A stretch of DNA of 64,000 bases from contig NZ_FLQX01000159.1 in NCBI RefSeq assembly GCF_900089955.1, positions 1 to 64,000 of the forward strand, given 5' to 3'. The position numbers were made by a program, and so were the translations under genes. The stretch comes from Candidatus Accumulibacter aalborgensis (GTDB lineage: Bacteria; Pseudomonadota; Gammaproteobacteria; Burkholderiales; Rhodocyclaceae). The notes under the pieces are model-generated. The model ran no database searches. It had not been told where the DNA came from and saw only the letters and a list, made by a program, of their open reading frames with translations. Shown piece by piece: positions 51,218 to 59,328 of the stretch (its first letter is position 1; every line of letters starts with the position of its first letter).

Positions 51218-54200
51218 GCGGGTAACGGCCGGCGGACGCGAATCGCCTGGCGCTGCGCGGCTCGGTCCCTTCCGGCCTGGGCCGAGGAAGGGGCAGCAGC
51301 GGAAGAAGCGGCAGAAGCGGCAGAAGCGGCAGATGACGCGCCGCTGGTCGGGGCGAGCGAAAGCGCCAGGCTGCTCACCGTCGGGTGCTGATACATTTGC
51401 ACGATCGGGATGGCGCGCTGCAGGTGCTCGCACAGGCGGCGATTCACTTCGACCAGGCGCAGGGAGGTGCCGCCAAGGTCGAAGAAGTTGTCGTTCTTGC
51501 CGACCCGGGGCAACTGCAGCACTGCTTGCCAGATGGCCGCGATGGCTTGCTCGGTTGCGTCGGTCGGGGCGACGTAGGGCGTATCGAGGGCCGCGAGACC
51601 GGCCACCGGAGCGGGCAGCGAGAGTCGGTCTACCTTGCCGCTGGGCGTCATCGGCAGTTCGGCGAGGATGGTGCAACTCGCCGGCACCATGTAGTCCGGC
51701 AAGCGTTCCCTCAACCAGGACTGGAGGGAAGCGGTCGTTGGCGGTGGGATCTGCCGCGCGACGACGTAAGCCGCGAGGGTGAGTTCTCCCGATTCGCCAG
51801 CGGGACGGGCGACGACCACTGCCGCGACGATCTCGGGGTGGCTGCGCAGGACGGTGCCGACTTCGTCCGGCTCGACGCGGAAGCCGCGGATCTTGACCTG
51901 GTGGTCGGCGCGACCGAGATAATCGATCAGTCCGTTCGCTCGGTAGCGGGCCAGGTCACCTGTGCGGTAGATGCGGGCCCCCGGCCGGTCCACGAAGGGG
52001 TTGGGAATGAACTTCTCGGCGCTCAGTTCAGGGCGTCCGAGGTAGCCGCGGGCAAGTCCGGCGCCACCGACGTAGAGTTCGCCGACGACGCCGACCGGCA
52101 CCGGCTGGCGGTGGGCGTCGAGGACGTAGGCCTGCACATTGGCGAGGGGGCGGCCGATGGGCACCAGGGTGTCCGTTGCAGTGAGCCGGCCGGCGTCGAA
52201 GAAACAGGCGTCGAAGGCCTCCGACAGTCCGTAGAGGTTGAGCAGCAGACGCCCCGGCATGGCCTGGGCAAAGCGCCGCGCAAGTTCCACCGTCAGCGGC
52301 TCGCCGCCGATGCACCACTCGCGCAGCAGCGGCAACTGGGCGGCGAGGTCGTTGTGCCTGTTGTGCGCTGCGAGCGTCTCGTGCACCTCGTGCGCGTCGA
52401 GCAGCATGCGCAGCAGCGACGGGACGAGCATCATCCGGCTGACCCCGTACTCCGCCAACAGGGCCACGAGAGCGTGCGGGTCGAGCAGCGTGGCCTGCGG
52501 TACGACGACGCTGGGCACGCCGCGCAACAGCGGGCCGAGAAGTTCCCACAGGGAATCGACGAAGTTGAGTGCGGTCTTGCACGCCGACACGTCGCCAGCG
52601 GCAAAGGGATATTCCCGCCACATCCACGCCAGGCGGTTGAGCAGTTGGCGCTGCTCGATCAGCACGCCCTTTGGCCGTCCGGTAGAGCCCGAGGTGAACA
52701 CCACGTAGGCCAGACTGCTGGCGCCGGCGCGGCTGGCCGGCCGAGTCGCGGGTTGCGCGGCGATCGCCGGCCAGTCGCGGTCGAGGCACAGCGTGCGGGC
52801 GTCGTGGGCGGGCAGCCGATCGAGCCAGCAGGTCTTGGTGAGGAGCTGGCCGACGGCGCTGTCGGCGAGCATTGCGCTCAGGCGCTGGGCCGGGTAAGTG
52901 GGGTCGAGGGGGACATAGCAGGCACCCGCCTTGAGGATGGCGAGGACAGCGACGAACAGCTCCGGCGAGCGCTCCAGCGCCACGCCGACCATCGTCTCGT
53001 GCCCGACACCGATCCTGACGAGGTGATGGGCGAGCCGGTTGGCCTGCTCATCGAGTTCACGGTAGCTCAGTCCGCCACCGGGGTCGAGGACTGCCGGTGC
53101 GTCCGGACTGCGATCCGCCTGTTGCTCGAAGAGACGCGCCAGGGACGAGTCAGCGGGATACTCGCCGTCGGTCGCGTTCCACTCATGCACCGTCCGCTGC
53201 CATTCGGCATTGGTGAGCAGGCGCAGCGTGGCCGCGGGTTTGCGGGTGTCTTCGGCCAGGTCGCCAAGCAGGCTCAGGTAGTGGTCAGCCATGCGCCGGA
53301 CGGTGGCTTCGTTGAACAGCGCCGGATCATAGATCAGGCGGGCGCTGAGAGCGTCACCACCATCGCCGCCGCCGCTATCGTCGACGCGCAGGCACAGGTC
53401 GTGCGGCGAAGTGTCGAGATCGACGGCGAAGGGGCGCAGCGCGCTCGGGCCGGCGCGCAAGGAGCGCGGCTCCGGTGCCTTGCGGTAGTCGAAGAGGACC
53501 TGGCAGATCGGCGCGTAGCTTGTATCGTGGTGCTCTGCAAGCGCTTCGATGAGCCGCTCGAAGGGCATCGCGGCGTGGGTGTGGGCATCTTCCAGGGCCG
53601 CGTTGGCGAGGCCAAGAAGGGCGTCGCTATGCACGTCGGCGGCGAGATCCAGGCGCAGCGCGAGGGTGTTGTCGAGTGCTCCGACGAGACTGGAAAAGCG
53701 CGCTTCGCTGCGGTAGCTGCTGCGCAGGCCAACGATGAGGTCGCTCTGGCCGCTGTGGCGCTGAAGCAGGGCGGCAAGCGCGGCGAGGAGGACGCTCTGG
53801 AGATGGTCTCCGCGTTTTGCGGCCAGGCCACGCAGGCGCGCGACGAGGTCGATCGGCAGCGTCAAACGCAGGCTGGCGCCTGCGTAGCGCTGGCTTGCCG
53901 GCCGCGCGTGGTCGGCCGGCAGTTCGAGCACGGCTGCGGCACCGGCGAGACGTTCCCGCCAGTGGGCAAGGAGCGCGGGCGGCTGGTGGCGTTGCCAGGC
54001 GACGAAATCGGCGAAACTGCCCGTGCCGGGGGCGACGGGCTGGTCGCCGTCAAGCTGACCGGCGATCTCTGCGATGAGCAAGCCGAGGGATTCCTCGTCG
54101 CACACGTAGCGGTGCGCGCAGAGCAGGAGCAGGTGCTCGTCATCAGCGAGACGCAGCAGCCGTGCCCATAGCAGGGGGCCGCGGCCCGGGTCGATGCGAG

Positions 54201-54624
54201 CGCCGGCAGTGTCGGCGATCCAGCGCGCCGTCGCTGCTTCATGGGCGGGGGTGCCGCGTCGCTCGGTGAGCGTGTCTACGCTCAGTGCGGCGGGCGCGGC
54301 CACGGCATCGGCCGCCGGGCCGAATCCGCAGCGGAGCGCGTCATGACGGGCAAAGACTCGGGCCAGGGCGTTGCGCAGAGTTTCGACATCGAGGACGCTG
54401 CCGGCGATGCGCGCGCCCATCGCGACCCGGAGCCAGACCTGGCCGGGATAGGCCAACTCCAGGAACCACGTTCGTTCCTGGCCGCAGCTCCGGACAGGAG
54501 CCGGCGAAGGATGTAAAGGATGGGCAGCGGGCGGCGCAGCGGTGAGCACGGGAGGCAGGTGGTCGCTGATCACCGGTCGCCGGTCGCCGGTAGACCGCGG
54601 CGCGTCTGTGGATGCGTTCAACAT
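51214..54624 (-). CDS. Nonribosomal peptide synthetase, C-A-PCP
   Basis: The 1136-residue single-module NRPS starts with a perfect GGAGG site upstream of the ATG at 54624. The condensation domain (to about residue 470) carries HRYVCDE where HHxxxDG is expected, so two conserved positions differ. The adenylation domain has FTSGSTGRPKG (about 638), NLYGLSEAFD (instead of NxYGPTE), YRTGDLARY, QVKIRGFRVE and the A10 lysine in PSGKVDR. In the A4 segment NFVDSLWELL, Val stands at the place of the Asp that normally binds the amino group. The PCP serine is in FFDLGGTSL (about 1046). No thioesterase is present; the chain should pass to the PKS encoded next. Confidence 0.92.
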   Translation of the reverse strand: MLNASTDAPRSTGDRRPVISDHLPPVLTAAPPAAHPLHPSPAPVRSCGQERTWFLELAYPGQVWLRVAMGARIAGSVLDVETLRNALARVFARHDALRCGFGPAADAVAAPAALSVDTLTERRGTPAHEAATARWIADTAGARIDPGRGPLLWARLLRLADDEHLLLLCAHRYVCDEESLGLLIAEIAGQLDGDQPVAPGTGSFADFVAWQRHQPPALLAHWRERLAGAAAVLELPADHARPASQRYAGASLRLTLPIDLVARLRGLAAKRGDHLQSVLLAALAALLQRHSGQSDLIVGLRSSYRSEARFSSLVGALDNTLALRLDLAADVHSDALLGLANAALEDAHTHAAMPFERLIEALAEHHDTSYAPICQVLFDYRKAPEPRSLRAGPSALRPFAVDLDTSPHDLCLRVDDSGGGDGGDALSARLIYDPALFNEATVRRMADHYLSLLGDLAEDTRKPAATLRLLTNAEWQRTVHEWNATDGEYPADSSLARLFEQQADRSPDAPAVLDPGGGLSYRELDEQANRLAHHLVRIGVGHETMVGVALERSPELFVAVLAILKAGACYVPLDPTYPAQRLSAMLADSAVGQLLTKTCWLDRLPAHDARTLCLDRDWPAIAAQPATRPASRAGASSLAYVVFTSGSTGRPKGVLIEQRQLLNRLAWMWREYPFAAGDVSACKTALNFVDSLWELLGPLLRGVPSVVVPQATLLDPHALVALLAEYGVSRMMLVPSLLRMLLDAHEVHETLAAHNRHNDLAAQLPLLREWCIGGEPLTVELARRFAQAMPGRLLLNLYGLSEAFDACFFDAGRLTATDTLVPIGRPLANVQAYVLDAHRQPVPVGVVGELYVGGAGLARGYLGRPELSAEKFIPNPFVDRPGARIYRTGDLARYRANGLIDYLGRADHQVKIRGFRVEPDEVGTVLRSHPEIVAAVVVARPAGESGELTLAAYVVARQIPPPTTASLQSWLRERLPDYMVPASCTILAELPMTPSGKVDRLSLPAPVAGLAALDTPYVAPTDATEQAIAAIWQAVLQLPRVGKNDNFFDLGGTSLRLVEVNRRLCEHLQRAIPIVQMYQHPTVSSLALSLAPTSGASSAASAASAASSAAAPSSAQAGRDRAAQRQAIRVRRPLPA

Positions 54625-55475
54625 GATCCCTCCTGGGTCTTTGTGGGTTGTCGAAGCATGCCGCCGCTGGCCGCGAGGCTTGCGCCACCGACCTGAAAGC
54701 AGCGGACTTGCGCGCGGCTGATGAGCGTGAGGGCCGGGATAGCGGCAGCGATGACGTGGTCGGCGTCCGGACAGGCGGAAAACAGCGTCCAGCGACCTCC
54801 CGCTCTGGCCACCGCTCCGGCCACTGTTGCGTTCCCGATCGCTCCCTTCCGAAGGCTGACCGAGACGCTCTCCGGCGCGGTGGCAAGGCCCGTCCCGAGG
54901 CTCTTGAGAACAGCTTCCTTGCCCGCCCAGAGGCGGAAGAAATCCCGCTCCTGCTGCTGCGCCGGCCGGCTCGCCAGCCAGTCCCGTTCGACGCTGCTCA
55001 GACAGTGGGCGATGAGCGCGTCCCGGTCGGGAAGGGGGCGGATGCGCTCGATGTCCACGCCCACCGGCAACCCTCGGGTCACGCCGATGAGCGCGAGGTC
55101 GTGGCACCGGGAAAAGTTGAAGTACAGCCCTTCGGTGTGGCACAGCTCGGGTTTGCCGTAGTCGTTGGCGACGAAGGCGAGGCTTGCCGGTGGGCGGCCG
55201 AGGTAATTCCCGAGCACGAGCCGCAGCAGGCCGCGACCGTGGATCTGGCGTCGGCGATCGACGGGGAATACGAGACGTGCGGCGCGTGCGCGCTCGGCCG
55301 GGTCGGGGAGCGCTTCCACCGTCCGTCGCAGATCGTCGTCGGGAACTGGCAAAGGGCATAGCCAGAGGTGAATTTCGTTGCCGGAGAGGTCCGGCACGCT
55401 GCTCCCCCCACCGAGCAGAGGCGTCGGGCGTTCCGGCGCGACAGGAAAGCGCGCTTCAGCCGGCGAAGCGTGCAT
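54618..55475 (-). CDS. Sfp-type 4'-phosphopantetheinyl transferase
   Basis: The enzyme moves the phosphopantetheine arm of CoA onto carrier proteins, here most likely the PCP and ACP of the adjacent NRPS and PKS. The 285-residue length and motifs GVDIERIRPL and FFRLWAGKEAVLKSLG (magnesium and CoA-binding) are those of the Sfp/Gsp group. The segment LYFNFSRCHDLALIG matches the usual N-FNxSHs region with Cys-His order kept. It overlaps the NRPS start by seven bases and the hydrolase before it by 20. A start 12 codons upstream (55511) is possible. Confidence 0.92.
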   Translation of the reverse strand: MHASPAEARFPVAPERPTPLLGGGSSVPDLSGNEIHLWLCPLPVPDDDLRRTVEALPDPAERARAARLVFPVDRRRQIHGRGLLRLVLGNYLGRPPASLAFVANDYGKPELCHTEGLYFNFSRCHDLALIGVTRGLPVGVDIERIRPLPDRDALIAHCLSSVERDWLASRPAQQQERDFFRLWAGKEAVLKSLGTGLATAPESVSVSLRKGAIGNATVAGAVARAGGRWTLFSACPDADHVIAAAIPALTLISRAQVRCFQVGGASLAASGGMLRQPTKTQEGSC

Positions 55476-56343
55476 CGGCCCAGCGGCGCAGAACGGCCAC
55501 CAGTGCGTCACGGCTTTGGCGCGGGGTGAAGGTGTGATCTGCCGCGGCCAAGTGGACCTCGGTGAAGTTCCGGTGCGCAGCGATCTTCTTCATCTCCTTG
55601 CCGAACATCATTTGCATGTAATCGATGGCCGGGTCACTTTCGGAATAGACCATCAGCAACGCGGTGCCGCGGCCGAGTACCGCGTCGAAGGCGTCGCGCA
55701 ATTCCCTCGCCGCAGCGGGTACTTGTTCATGGGCGATGAAGCGGCGCATGAGCGGTCGCCCGATGACTCCCAGGAGTTCGAGAGGCTTTACCTGGCCGCT
55801 GACCAGCTTGCGCCAGCTAGCCGGGTTGAAAAGCGCGCTCTTCCAGAGGTAGTGCGCCGAGGTGGTTGCGCCAAGAGCACTATCGACGGCGGCTTCGAGG
55901 GCATCGCCGGCGTCGTCGGTAACCCCATGCAGGGCGCGGCCGTTGATCAGCACCGCACCGACTACCGTCGGCTGGTCGCGGGCGGTGAGGAAGGAGATGT
56001 CGGCGCCGGAGCAGATGCCGCACAGAATGAAACGGGTCGCGCCGCTCTCCCTGCCGACGGTGGCCATGGCGGCAGAGGTTTCGCTGATCGCGGCCTGCTC
56101 GAAGCCAAGGGCGTCGCTGCGCGGGCTGCTGTCGCCGATCGACGAGAGGTCGAAGCGCAGCACCGGATAGTCCGCGGCCGCCAGTTGGCGCGCCAGGTTC
56201 ACGTACAGGCGGTTGGGTCCGACACGATGGACCACCCCCGAATTCACCAGAACGATCGCGGGACGCCTGCCGCGCGTGGCGGCGGGAGTGTAAATTCCGA
56301 TCAGGCTGTCGTCGTCGCCAAAGCAGAGGACGCTCTCGTTCAT
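55456..56343 (-). CDS. Alpha/beta hydrolase with GxCxG elbow (exosortase-associated type)
   Basis: The 295-residue alpha/beta hydrolase resembles the hydrolases that accompany exosortase-A polysaccharide loci. The strand-plus-oxyanion region is AIVLVNSGVVHRVGPNRLYVNLA, followed by VLRFDLSSIGDS. The nucleophile elbow reads LCGICSGAD, so by position the nucleophile is Cys, as in dienelactone hydrolases, with Ser next to it. The C-terminal His is likely in AADHTFTP. It may release or edit the NRPS-PKS product in place of a thioesterase; this is inference. The start overlaps the preceding hydrolase gene by four bases. Confidence 0.8.
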   Translation of the reverse strand: MNESVLCFGDDDSLIGIYTPAATRGRRPAIVLVNSGVVHRVGPNRLYVNLARQLAAADYPVLRFDLSSIGDSSPRSDALGFEQAAISETSAAMATVGRESGATRFILCGICSGADISFLTARDQPTVVGAVLINGRALHGVTDDAGDALEAAVDSALGATTSAHYLWKSALFNPASWRKLVSGQVKPLELLGVIGRPLMRRFIAHEQVPAAARELRDAFDAVLGRGTALLMVYSESDPAIDYMQMMFGKEMKKIAAHRNFTEVHLAAADHTFTPRQSRDALVAVLRRWADARFAG

Positions 56344-57125
56344 GGTGTCCCTGTCTGCGCCCATGCGATCATTGCTTGCAGGACGCGGGCAGGGGGCATC
56401 AGGACGTCGCCCAGATCGGGCGCTTCCGACCAGAACTCGGGCCAGAGCACATGTTGCCGTTCCGCAGTCAGGCCGAGGGCGGCGAGCCGCTCGCCGAAGG
56501 CATCGGGGTCAGGCTGCGGGCTGCTGCTCATCAGCAGGGCGCGCGGGGCTGGCGCGCGCGACAGCTTGCCGAGGTCGATGGCGCGCAGGCCGGCTTCAAG
56601 CCGCGGCGAGAGAAGGAAACCGACGATTTCGCGGGTCCCGTCTGCCGGCGGGGGAGGGTCCGTCCGCCAGAGCTGCAGGCGCCGCCAGCGTTGGTGGGCG
56701 CTGATCAGGGTGTCGACGTAGCGATTGCCGTCCACCACCGGGTCCCACAGGATGAGGCCGTCCACATCCTGGTGCTGCGCCGCATGCAGGGTGGCCAGGC
56801 TGGCGCCGACGCGGAAGCCGGCAAGGCAGACCCGCGTGCCGGCGGTGACCTTGCCGAAGGTGCTCACCGCTGTCGCGATGTCGTCGAGCCACTGCTCCAC
56901 ACTGCCTTCGTCGTCGCCACCGGCCGAATCGCCGCTGCCGAAGTAGTCGAAGCGCAGAACCGGGAAGCCGGCGCGTGACAGGCGAACAGCCCATTGCCGG
57001 AAGCTGCGGTGGGCAAAGATGTATTCGCGGCCAAATGGCGGGCAGAGAACGAAACCTAAGGGGCGGACTGTTGCCCCCTGCGGCGTGTGGACGCGGTAAA
57101 AGAGCTGCCGGTCGGTTGCCCCCAT
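56340..57125 (-). CDS. Alpha/beta hydrolase fold protein lacking a Ser nucleophile
   Basis: The 261-residue protein resembles exosortase-A-associated hydrolases. The oxyanion strand is GFVLCPPFGREYIFAHRSFR, followed by VLRFDYFGSGDS. Where GxSxG is expected it has CLAGFRVGAS, so Arg sits at the nucleophile position. That is known for some members of this associated family (GLRLG-type) and suggests a non-hydrolytic or altered role. It is the first gene of the minus-strand operon leading to the PPTase, NRPS and PKS; 31 bases separate it from sodB upstream. The open frame continues upstream of 57125 into sodB, but that extension has no homology. Confidence 0.78.
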   Translation of the reverse strand: MGATDRQLFYRVHTPQGATVRPLGFVLCPPFGREYIFAHRSFRQWAVRLSRAGFPVLRFDYFGSGDSAGGDDEGSVEQWLDDIATAVSTFGKVTAGTRVCLAGFRVGASLATLHAAQHQDVDGLILWDPVVDGNRYVDTLISAHQRWRRLQLWRTDPPPPADGTREIVGFLLSPRLEAGLRAIDLGKLSRAPAPRALLMSSSPQPDPDAFGERLAALGLTAERQHVLWPEFWSEAPDLGDVLMPPARVLQAMIAWAQTGTP

Positions 57126-57156
57126 GTAACCGGCAGCCCCCGGCTCTCGCCTGGCG

Positions 57157-57744
57157 CTAGCCAGCGAAGTTCTGCTCGGCGAAGCCCCAGTTGGCCAGGT
57201 TGGAGAGGAAGGTCTCGACATACTTCGGGCGCAGGTTGCGATAGTCGACGTAGTAGGCGTGCTCCCAGACATCGATGCACAGCAACGCCTGGTCGCCGGT
57301 GGTCAGCGGGGTGCCCGCGGCACCCATATTGACGATGTCCACCGAGCCGTCTGCTTTCTTGACCAGCCAGGTCCACGCCGAGCCAAAGTTGCCCACTGCG
57401 GAAGCCTGGAAGGCCTTGCTGAACTCGGCGAACGAACCCCAGCGGGCATCGATTGCCGCCGCCAGCGCGCCACCGGGAGCACCGCCGCCATTTACGGTCA
57501 GGCAATTCCAGAAGAAGCTGTGGTTCCACACCTGCGCCGAGTTGTTGTACACGCCGCCCGCCGGCGCCTTCCTGATGATCGACTCAAGGTCGAGCGCTTC
57601 GTATTCGGTCCCCTTGATCAGGTTGTTCAGGTTGGTGACGTAGGCCTGATGGTGCTTGCCATGGTGGTATTCCAGCGTCTCCCTGGACATGTGCGGAGCG
57701 AGGGCGTCGAGGGCAAAAGGCAGTTGCGGCAGTTGATGTTCCAT
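57157..57744 (-). CDS. sodB: Iron (or cambialistic) superoxide dismutase
   Basis: It disproportionates superoxide in the cytoplasm. The 195-residue protein has the metal ligands in HHGKHHQAYV (with an earlier His), the QVWNHSFFWN strand and DVWEHAYYVDYRN with its Asp and His. The N-terminus EHQLPQLPFALDALAPHMS is typical of proteobacterial SodB. The Gln in QVWNHSF-region and GSAWTWLV pattern favour iron. Adjacency to xseA is common in betaproteobacteria. The downstream alpha/beta hydrolase operon starts 31 bases later and may share its transcript. Confidence 0.96.
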   Translation of the reverse strand: MEHQLPQLPFALDALAPHMSRETLEYHHGKHHQAYVTNLNNLIKGTEYEALDLESIIRKAPAGGVYNNSAQVWNHSFFWNCLTVNGGGAPGGALAAAIDARWGSFAEFSKAFQASAVGNFGSAWTWLVKKADGSVDIVNMGAAGTPLTTGDQALLCIDVWEHAYYVDYRNLRPKYVETFLSNLANWGFAEQNFAG

Positions 57745-57840
57745 GGGTGTTCTCCGTGAGGGTCGTGATGGGGCGGAATGGGCCGAAAAGGGTCGACGCG
57801 AGGCTTCGCGGTGACAAGCTCTTCGTCTGGCTGCTAGATT

Positions 57841-59250
57841 CTAGTCGGGGCGTGCGGTGCTGGCAATGGCCGGCGAAGCGAGCGCTGCGCCATGGTCATC
57901 AAAAACCGCCAGCACCGTGGCCTCGACGTGCCCACTCTGGAAGAAGGCGGTGATCGTCTGACTGGCTGCCAGGGCTTTGCTCTCGCGCACGATCTGTCCC
58001 TGGTCGCTGGTGACGATACAGTAACCGCGTGTCAGCACCGCGTGCGGGTTCAGGTGTGCGAGACTGGCTGCCAGGCGGGTGAGGTCGGCGGACTGGCCTT
58101 GCACGGTGTGCTGCCAGCCGCCGCGAAGCCTCTGCGCCAGCACCTCGATGCGGCCGGCGTGGCGCGCCGCATCCGGACGGACCAGGAGCAGGCGATGGCC
58201 GAGGCTGGCCAGCGCATGGCGCGCCAGGCTGCTGGTCTGCAGCACGCCGGCGGCGAGTTGGTGCTGCAGCCGGCGCAGGCCGTCGCGGTGAGCGGCAAGG
58301 TACTGCGCCGGGTGCTGGAGGCGGCGCGTCAGCCAGTCGATTTGTTGGCCACGCTGGTTGAGGTACTGTTCCATGCTGCGCTGCAAGGCAAGCTGACGGG
58401 CGGCCAGGCGAGCGAGCAGGACGGCCTGTTCAGGAGCGGCCAGTTCGGCTGCTGCGGTGGGCGTCGGCGCGCGCTGATCGGCGGCGAAGTCGGCGATCGT
58501 GAAGTCGGTTTCATGACCAATGCCGCTGATCACCGGCAGCGGACAGGCGCGGATGGCGCGTGCCACGACCTCTTCGTTGAAGGCCCACAGGTCTTCCATG
58601 CTGCCGCCGCCACGACAGACGATCAGCACTTCGCATTCCATGCGCTCGCCGGCGACGCGAATGGTGTCGGCGATCTGTGCCGCAGCGCCTTCACCCTGCA
58701 CCAGGGTCGGGTAGACAACGATGCTCACCTGCGCTGCGCGGCGTCCGAGCGTGCTCAGCACGTCGCGCAGGGCTGCCGCCTGCAGTGAGGTGACGATGCC
58801 GACCCGGCGCGGAAAAAGGGGCAGAGGGCGCTTGGCAGTGCTGGCAAACAGTCCTTCTCGTTCGAGCCCTTCCTTGAGGCGAATGAACTTTTCATAGAGG
58901 TTGCCGACGCCGGCCCGACGAGCAGCTTCGACGTTGAGCTGGAAATCGCCGCGCGCTTCATACAGCGTGACCAGCACGCGCGCTTCGATGTGCTGGCCGT
59001 TCTCCAGTCGCCAGCCGAGCAACTGCGTGCGGCTGCGGAACATGACGCAGCGCACCTGCGCGGCGGCGTCCTTGAGCGAGAAGTAGACGTGTCCGGAAGC
59101 CGCGTAGCTGAGGTTGGAAACCTCGCCCGCCACCCAGCACAGCGGAAAGGCCGCTTCGAGTCGCTCACGGGCGAGGCGATTGAGCATGGAAACCGCGATC
59201 ACCGGGACCAGCGTCGGCAGGCCGGTGCCTGCACGGGGAGTGTCTGACAT
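57841..59250 (-). CDS. xseA: Exodeoxyribonuclease VII large subunit
   Basis: It degrades single-stranded DNA with XseB. The 469-residue protein has the N-terminal OB-fold (CWVAGEVSNLSYAASGHVYFSLKD) and the catalytic domain with PRRVGIVTSLQAAALRDVL, VYPTLVQGEGAA, CRGGGSMEDLWAFNEE and GHETDFTIADFAAD, followed by a long coiled coil. All motifs are intact. xseB is not adjacent. The gene is followed by sodB after 96 bases. Confidence 0.96.
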   Translation of the reverse strand: MSDTPRAGTGLPTLVPVIAVSMLNRLARERLEAAFPLCWVAGEVSNLSYAASGHVYFSLKDAAAQVRCVMFRSRTQLLGWRLENGQHIEARVLVTLYEARGDFQLNVEAARRAGVGNLYEKFIRLKEGLEREGLFASTAKRPLPLFPRRVGIVTSLQAAALRDVLSTLGRRAAQVSIVVYPTLVQGEGAAAQIADTIRVAGERMECEVLIVCRGGGSMEDLWAFNEEVVARAIRACPLPVISGIGHETDFTIADFAADQRAPTPTAAAELAAPEQAVLLARLAARQLALQRSMEQYLNQRGQQIDWLTRRLQHPAQYLAAHRDGLRRLQHQLAAGVLQTSSLARHALASLGHRLLLVRPDAARHAGRIEVLAQRLRGGWQHTVQGQSADLTRLAASLAHLNPHAVLTRGYCIVTSDQGQIVRESKALAASQTITAFFQSGHVEATVLAVFDDHGAALASPAIASTARPD

Positions 59251-59328
59251 GGCCTTGTGTACTTTAGTGTGGCGAGCGGCCAGTGGTCGTCGCCGAACGA
59301 ATCGGATCGAGCATCAGGATAACGGCGG

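Noticed and set aside
51218-51676. N-terminal extension of the PKS reading frame
   Set aside because: The frame is open upstream of 51217, but the added residues are Arg/Pro/Ser-rich noise antisense-like to the NRPS C-terminus. The KS domain begins at the ATG that overlaps the NRPS stop.
47336-54171. Very long plus-strand frames (about 630-930 codons) opposite the PKS and NRPS genes
   Set aside because: They are mirror frames produced by high-GC codon bias. The minus-strand products have complete catalytic motifs and these do not resemble any protein.
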